Source: JBGSUZ01 sp964404895
GTDB lineage: Bacteria; Bacillota; Clostridia; Peptostreptococcales; Acidaminobacteraceae
Assembly: GCA_964404895.1 (NCBI GenBank)
Contig: CAYOLV010000004.1
Coordinates: 310,001-374,000, forward strand
Direction of reading: 5' to 3'
DNA length: 64,000 nt
In this document: positions 59,824 to 64,000 of the stretch, piece by piece
Layout: the number at the start of each line of letters is the position of its first letter
How positions within the stretch are numbered: the stretch's first letter is position 1
The notes under the pieces: model-generated
What the model was told of the DNA's origin: nothing
Databases searched by the model: none
The model's input: the letters and a program-made list of their open reading frames with translations, nothing else
Translations under genes and position numbers: made by a program

Positions 59824-62800
59824 CTAGCTGAGTTCAACCTTCACTCTGCTGCCGCTGATACCTGACTTGGCAGCGCTGACGAGGAGTTGTACGGGGACTC
59901 GTGATTTTATAGAGTCCACATGGCTGATGAGGCCGATGGACAACTTTTCATGGTGCAGTCGTTCAAGGGCTGTCATGACCACGTCTAAGGTCTCTTCGTC
60001 TAATGTGCCGAAGCCTTCGTCTAGGAAGAAGAATTCCAGTGGCGCCGTGCCTTTCAACTGAATTTGTGCGGAAAGGGCTAGGGCTAAAGCGAGGGACACC
60101 ATAAAGGTTTCTCCCCCTGAAAGGCTGGCTGGGTCTCTCACCACACCGCCATTTTTGTAGTCCCGAATCATGAAATTCCCTTCATCGTCTATTTCCAGTC
60201 CGTAGTTCCCCTGAGAGATATCCATGAGCTGCTCAGAGGCTTTTCCTGAAATGTAAATTAACTGATGGATGGCAATGTAACCTACAAAGCGTTTTCCTTG
60301 GAAAAGTTTTTCAAGGTCGCTGATATAAGCAAGTTCCAAGTCTAGTTTCGCTTTTTCCTCTAGCAAGTTTTCCAACAGCTCGTATTGGCTTTTCAACTGC
60401 TCCACTCTGGTTTTCAGGGCAACTTTCTCTTCGGAGAGACTTTGCAGTTCTCCTTCTTTTTCGGCTCGCTGAATGACCATGGCTTCATATGCAACCCCTT
60501 CAACTTTTCGACCCTTTAATTTCCCTTCCAGTTGGGCGATGCCCCCTTGGAGTCTTTGAATTTCTTCTTGGTAAGCTTTTAACTCTGTATTCAGTGCTTG
60601 TCGTTTTTCCATTTCTAAAAGACTGGTCTTCACCTCTTCTGCCGTCTCAAAAATAGAGACTTGAAGTTCTGCTTGGAAGATTTTAAAGGCCTGATCTTGT
60701 TGCTCCGTTTGAATGTTCAAGCTGTTTTCTGTGGTCAGGAAAGTGTCTTCTGCTTTTTTAAGCAGTTCTCCACAAACTTTTTCCTTGGCTTTTTCTGTTT
60801 CAAAAGCTTGTCTTATAAAATCACTTTCTGTTTTGGCTTTGATCAGTTTCGCGGGTAGCTCTTCCAACGCCCCAACTTGCTCCATCAGTTCTGCCTTTTG
60901 CTTTTCGTAAACTTCCCTTTGAACTTTCCACTGAGTTTCAGCCGACAGGGTTTGATCTGACAGGGTTTGCTGACTGGTCTTTGTTTTCTCAATTTCCAAA
61001 TTAGCCGCCGTGATTTTACGCCGAAGGTCTAGAATTTCATTTTCCAATTTTTCCAGTTGTTCTTCATCTTTTTTCATTTTTGCATAAGCTGCTTGAATGT
61101 CTGAAATGCCCTGCTGTGCCTGTTTCATAAGGAACAAGCTTCGCTCTGTTTGGAGACGTTCTTTTAAAAGGTCTGCCTCTTCTATAAGAGCGGTTAATTG
61201 AATTTTTTCTACCTGCAGACCACTGGTCACACTGGCTAGAGACTTTTCACACTGACTCAACTGAGCGTGTTGTTGCTCCTGTAAAAGTTGGTGGTGCTTC
61301 ATGGCTTGTTGGTCAGCTTGCCACTTTCCTTCAAGGTCTTGATACTGTTTTGCCAAAGTCTCTGGCTGAGTTTCTAAAAAACCTTTTCCCAGATTTGCTT
61401 CTGTCTCTTGCCATTTTTGAAGCTGTACCGACCATTCATCTCTTCGGGTTTCCAGTATGGTGAGCTGTTTTTCACTGGCTTCGATTTCCATATTTAACTG
61501 GTCGAGTCGCTCTTTTTGAGACTGATCCACCCCTTCCTCTGTAAGGGTTTCATTAGCCGCTGGGTGCTCCAAGGCGCCACAAACCAGACAGGCTTCTCCT
61601 TGGACTAACTGCTTTCTCAATGCAATGGCATATTCTAAATTTTTCAGCGTCTCCAAAGTTTTTTCCAGTTGATTTTTTTGAGTTCTTAAGCCTTCAATCT
61701 GGCTTTTCATTTGATCAATTTGTGGATTAATAGCAGACAGATTTTCATGTAGACCTTTTAACTGCTTCTGGATTTCATCCCATTGACGCCACTGGTTTTC
61801 TGAGGTTTGCTTGGCTTGGTTTAAGGCCATGAGTTGTTCAGGAACCCCTGCTAAAGCTTCTTCCAGTCTTTGAAGCTCTACATGGGTCTTCTCTTGATCT
61901 GATTTTGCTGTCGTCAATGACATTTCCAGTTTCGTCTTTTCCGACTCTAGGTTTGTTACCCGCTCCTGAATATGTCCCTTTTTCTCTAAAACACCTTTCA
62001 GCCGTAAGTCCTCTGCTTCAATACTTTCAAATTGGAGGAACAACTCTTGAATGAGAGTCTTCTCCCCATGGCTCATGCGCAGGCTGTCCCCTGCCGCTAT
62101 CTTGTCTCTCAAGCCTTCTTCCAGAGTGGTCTGTTCTCCCTGAAGCTGAGTCAGAGTCTCTTGGCTCTTTTTAAGTTGAACCCGAAGGTCATAGGCTTGG
62201 CGCTTTAATTGATCTAAATTCTCAGCCTGAGTACTTAAAGCCTTTGACTTTTCAAGGGCTTCTGTCAGACGATTCATTTCTATTTCCAAAATGGGGAGTC
62301 GTTTTTCTTTAGCTTCTTGAGCCCGTTCAAAGAGCTCATGAGCCACTTGATAAGCCTGAGTCGCCTCAGTTTTTTCCTTCTCGGCCTTTACTATTTCTAT
62401 TTTCAACTTTTCAAGGGACTCTTTTAGTTTTTCCCACTGGTTCAGGCTTCCCCAAAGGTTTTGAGCCGCCTCTGCCCTGTCCAACTTTTGCTGAATATGT
62501 TGGTAGTGCTCCCCTTGACTTTTCTTGCCTTCATAGGTCAACAGCACCTGTTCTAAGTCCTTTTGAAGTTGCCAAACCCCTTCTGCTTCTGCAAACTGCT
62601 CGTCCATGACTTTCTTCAGTTTTAAAGCTTCTTCGTAAGCCTTTTCTTGTTCTTTTAGAAGGGTTTCTTGCTGCTCAATAATGGCTTCGCTGACTTCTTC
62701 ATAGGCTTTAAGCTGACCGCTGAGGGCTGTGTCTTTTAGCCTTACCGCTCTGGCGTGGGCAGAAAGTTTGCCAGTCAACTCGTCACCATATTGCTGTAAA

Positions 62801-63315
62801 TTGAAAATCCGCTCTAACATTTCTCCACGGTCTTTATTTTTAAGCTTTAAAAATTCGCTAAACTTCCCTTGGGGCAATACTACTGTACGAGTAAAATCTT
62901 CTTTGGTCAGCCCAATAACCGCCTCACATTGGTCGTTGACCTTTAAAGGGCGGTCTTCCAAAATAATTGGCCCCTCTGCTTCTATGGACATCATTTTGGC
63001 GTATTTGGTGGTCACGCCTCCCGTTTTATTACGTTTGAATTCCCGTTCCACTCTGTACCGTTTTGAAGGAATACCAGACATTTCAAACTCAAAGCTGACA
63101 TAGGCCGAATCTGTGTTGGCATTGATAAAATCTTTGGTATTTCTGGAAATATCCCCGTAAAGGCTTAGAGTAATCCCATCTAAAATAGAGGTTTTCCCAC
63201 TGCCAGTAGGACCGAAAATCCCAAAAATCCCTCGAGAAGTCAGGGTCTTAAAGTCGATGATTTGTTCTTCTAAAAAACTGTTGATACCCTTTAATTTCAG
63301 TGCAATGGGTTTCAC
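59824..63315 (-). CDS. sbcC: SbcC subunit of SbcCD nuclease
   Basis: 1163 residues of the SMC/Rad50-like family. N-terminal Walker A FGPTGSGKTSILDGITLSLYGD, a very long coiled coil (about 180-970) broken by a zinc hook CLVC at C576/C579, and a C-terminal half-domain with signature LSGGETFMVSLALALAL and Walker B FFLDEGFGTLDEETLD. With SbcD it opens DNA hairpins and protein-blocked ends. GTG 63315 overlaps the sbcD stop by four bases (GTGA). GC content looks somewhat higher here than to the left, not measured. Confidence 0.95.
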   Translation of the reverse strand: MKPIALKLKGINSFLEEQIIDFKTLTSRGIFGIFGPTGSGKTSILDGITLSLYGDISRNTKDFINANTDSAYVSFEFEMSGIPSKRYRVEREFKRNKTGGVTTKYAKMMSIEAEGPIILEDRPLKVNDQCEAVIGLTKEDFTRTVVLPQGKFSEFLKLKNKDRGEMLERIFNLQQYGDELTGKLSAHARAVRLKDTALSGQLKAYEEVSEAIIEQQETLLKEQEKAYEEALKLKKVMDEQFAEAEGVWQLQKDLEQVLLTYEGKKSQGEHYQHIQQKLDRAEAAQNLWGSLNQWEKLKESLEKLKIEIVKAEKEKTEATQAYQVAHELFERAQEAKEKRLPILEIEMNRLTEALEKSKALSTQAENLDQLKRQAYDLRVQLKKSQETLTQLQGEQTTLEEGLRDKIAAGDSLRMSHGEKTLIQELFLQFESIEAEDLRLKGVLEKKGHIQERVTNLESEKTKLEMSLTTAKSDQEKTHVELQRLEEALAGVPEQLMALNQAKQTSENQWRQWDEIQKQLKGLHENLSAINPQIDQMKSQIEGLRTQKNQLEKTLETLKNLEYAIALRKQLVQGEACLVCGALEHPAANETLTEEGVDQSQKERLDQLNMEIEASEKQLTILETRRDEWSVQLQKWQETEANLGKGFLETQPETLAKQYQDLEGKWQADQQAMKHHQLLQEQQHAQLSQCEKSLASVTSGLQVEKIQLTALIEEADLLKERLQTERSLFLMKQAQQGISDIQAAYAKMKKDEEQLEKLENEILDLRRKITAANLEIEKTKTSQQTLSDQTLSAETQWKVQREVYEKQKAELMEQVGALEELPAKLIKAKTESDFIRQAFETEKAKEKVCGELLKKAEDTFLTTENSLNIQTEQQDQAFKIFQAELQVSIFETAEEVKTSLLEMEKRQALNTELKAYQEEIQRLQGGIAQLEGKLKGRKVEGVAYEAMVIQRAEKEGELQSLSEEKVALKTRVEQLKSQYELLENLLEEKAKLDLELAYISDLEKLFQGKRFVGYIAIHQLIYISGKASEQLMDISQGNYGLEIDDEGNFMIRDYKNGGVVRDPASLSGGETFMVSLALALALSAQIQLKGTAPLEFFFLDEGFGTLDEETLDVVMTALERLHHEKLSIGLISHVDSIKSRVPVQLLVSAAKSGISGSRVKVELS

Positions 63316-64000
63316 TCTGCCACCTCCTCAAGAATGTTCATCAGATAGGTCGTCAAGGCTTCTTCTGGCTCAGTTCCACGTTCACGGCTGTAAAAGTCCT
63401 TAAAGTGCTCTGAAAAACTCTTTTCAGAAAAGGCTCTCAGCAAGTCCCCATCTGTTTGAGAAGGGTGGTTGTTAAAGATAGGGGTCAGTTCCAATATGTC
63501 TTTTTTGAAGCCTTTAATGGCTTTGATCTCGTCTTCTCGAATATAGCTGTCCGTCTCAATTTCAAGGTAGACCCAGCTCTCTTCTTCCTGTTTTTCTTCT
63601 GCCATTTTTAAAGCCTCAGCCACCCCGCTGCATTTCCATATTTGGATAGGTTTGTAGACGGGAAGGGGCAATGTTTCTATGAGAGCAGGTTCCCCTGCCT
63701 TGGCATCAATTAAAATACAAGATTTTTCAAAATGAATTTCTTTCTTGTTGTAGTGTATAGGCGACCCTGAGTAGCGGGCTCTTCCACCGCTTCCCGGAAC
63801 CACTTGTGGCTTATGAACGTGACCGAGGGCAATATACTGAGCTTTTTCAGGGAGACAACTGCCATCAATAATATAACTGCCGCCCAGTTGGATGCTCCGC
63901 TCCGAGCCCCCTTCCACACTGCCCATGGCAAATAAATGGGTCACTGCTAAATTGATGGTGTCTTCTCGGTAATGGTCGCTCAATTGTTCAAACAGTTGAT
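63312..64000 (-). CDS. sbcD: SbcD nuclease subunit, N-terminal part outside the window
   Basis: Partial: the frame continues to the window edge (the residues before the visible TTG at 63983 are QLFEQ), so the true start lies beyond 64000. The visible 229 residues hold the second half of the metallophosphoesterase domain (NLAVTHLF, YIALGHVHKPQ, RYSGSP) and the C-terminal capping domain. The histidine of GHVH is a metal ligand. Overlaps sbcC by four bases. Confidence 0.92.
   Translation of the reverse strand, partial: QLFEQLSDHYREDTINLAVTHLFAMGSVEGGSERSIQLGGSYIIDGSCLPEKAQYIALGHVHKPQVVPGSGGRARYSGSPIHYNKKEIHFEKSCILIDAKAGEPALIETLPLPVYKPIQIWKCSGVAEALKMAEEKQEEESWVYLEIETDSYIREDEIKAIKGFKKDILELTPIFNNHPSQTDGDLLRAFSEKSFSEHFKDFYSRERGTEPEEALTTYLMNILEEVAE

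Noticed and set aside
1..64000. CRISPR arrays, transposases, phage genes, rRNA
   Set aside because: No spaced direct repeats, transposase or integrase motifs, or rRNA-like sequence were seen anywhere in the window.

Overview
The window looks like chromosome from a low-GC Firmicute, most likely an anaerobic clostridium of the Peptostreptococcales/Eubacteriales type (a guess at the level of Fusibacter or Acidaminobacter relatives). The evidence is strong AGGAGG ribosome sites, frequent GTG and TTG starts, many U-tailed intrinsic terminators, a CCA-encoding tRNA, Bacillus/Clostridium-type proteins (YhaM, a cytosolic parvulin, DUF2089, AmrS, CsoR/CopA) and a bacterial spermidine operon with a pyruvoyl AdoMet decarboxylase. 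I see no insertion sequence, prophage or CRISPR array. Nearly all genes lie on the minus strand; plus-strand genes are the first ABC-F gene, hlyC-like, the RMD1-like gene, and araC-like/copA/csoR.

Layout. 0-5 kb: an ABC-F ATPase, then (minus) a parvulin, the exonuclease YhaM and an MscS channel. 5-21 kb: one long minus-strand sensory cluster, read from 21 kb down: hybrid kinase with Hpt, REC-HDOD, REC-kinase, CheY, CheA, CheW, a long MCP, CheR, CheB, a PAS hybrid kinase and a stand-alone receiver. 21-24 kb: a membrane-anchored M3 peptidase, a candidate small RNA on the plus strand and a small membrane protein. 24-28 kb: the speD-speE-speB-speA spermidine operon behind a good sigma-A promoter. 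28-31 kb: namA-ccdA-tlpA, old yellow enzyme coupled to an extracytoplasmic thiol-redox pair. 31-36 kb: CBS-ACT protein, CorA, lipid kinase, a second ABC-F with a structured leader, a cysteine-cluster protein and a DUF1835 protein. 36-44 kb: HlyC/CorC-like transporter, a DUF2089 cassette, and an operon ending rtcB-recX that starts with a hydrolase-like protein lacking its nucleophile and contains a 32-residue membrane protein. 44-49 kb: GNAT, AmrS radical SAM enzyme, lipoprotein, proC, cysteine desulfurase-like protein and tRNA-Val. 49-64 kb: REC-PAS-GGDEF-degenerate HD-GYP protein, RMD1-like protein, phosphodiesterase, AraC-type regulator, CopA-CsoR copper module, a third ABC-F and sbcCD, with sbcD cut by the window edge.

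How it fits together. The Che cluster has a complete CheA/W/Y/R/B core plus two hybrid kinases, one cytosolic kinase and an HDOD output, with no flagellar genes nearby, so it may control something besides, or in addition to, swimming. The copper module looks self-regulated: a near-perfect promoter at 54810-54838 has an inverted repeat exactly filling its 17-bp spacer. The most unusual regulatory signals are a plus-strand RNA with four C-rich single-stranded stretches (23260-23447), an ABC-F leader in which a hairpin and a 15-codon ORF lie between ribosome site and start codon (35442-35507), and a two-state hairpin that can bury the amrS ribosome site (45590-45655). All family assignments come from motif reading only; no database search was run.
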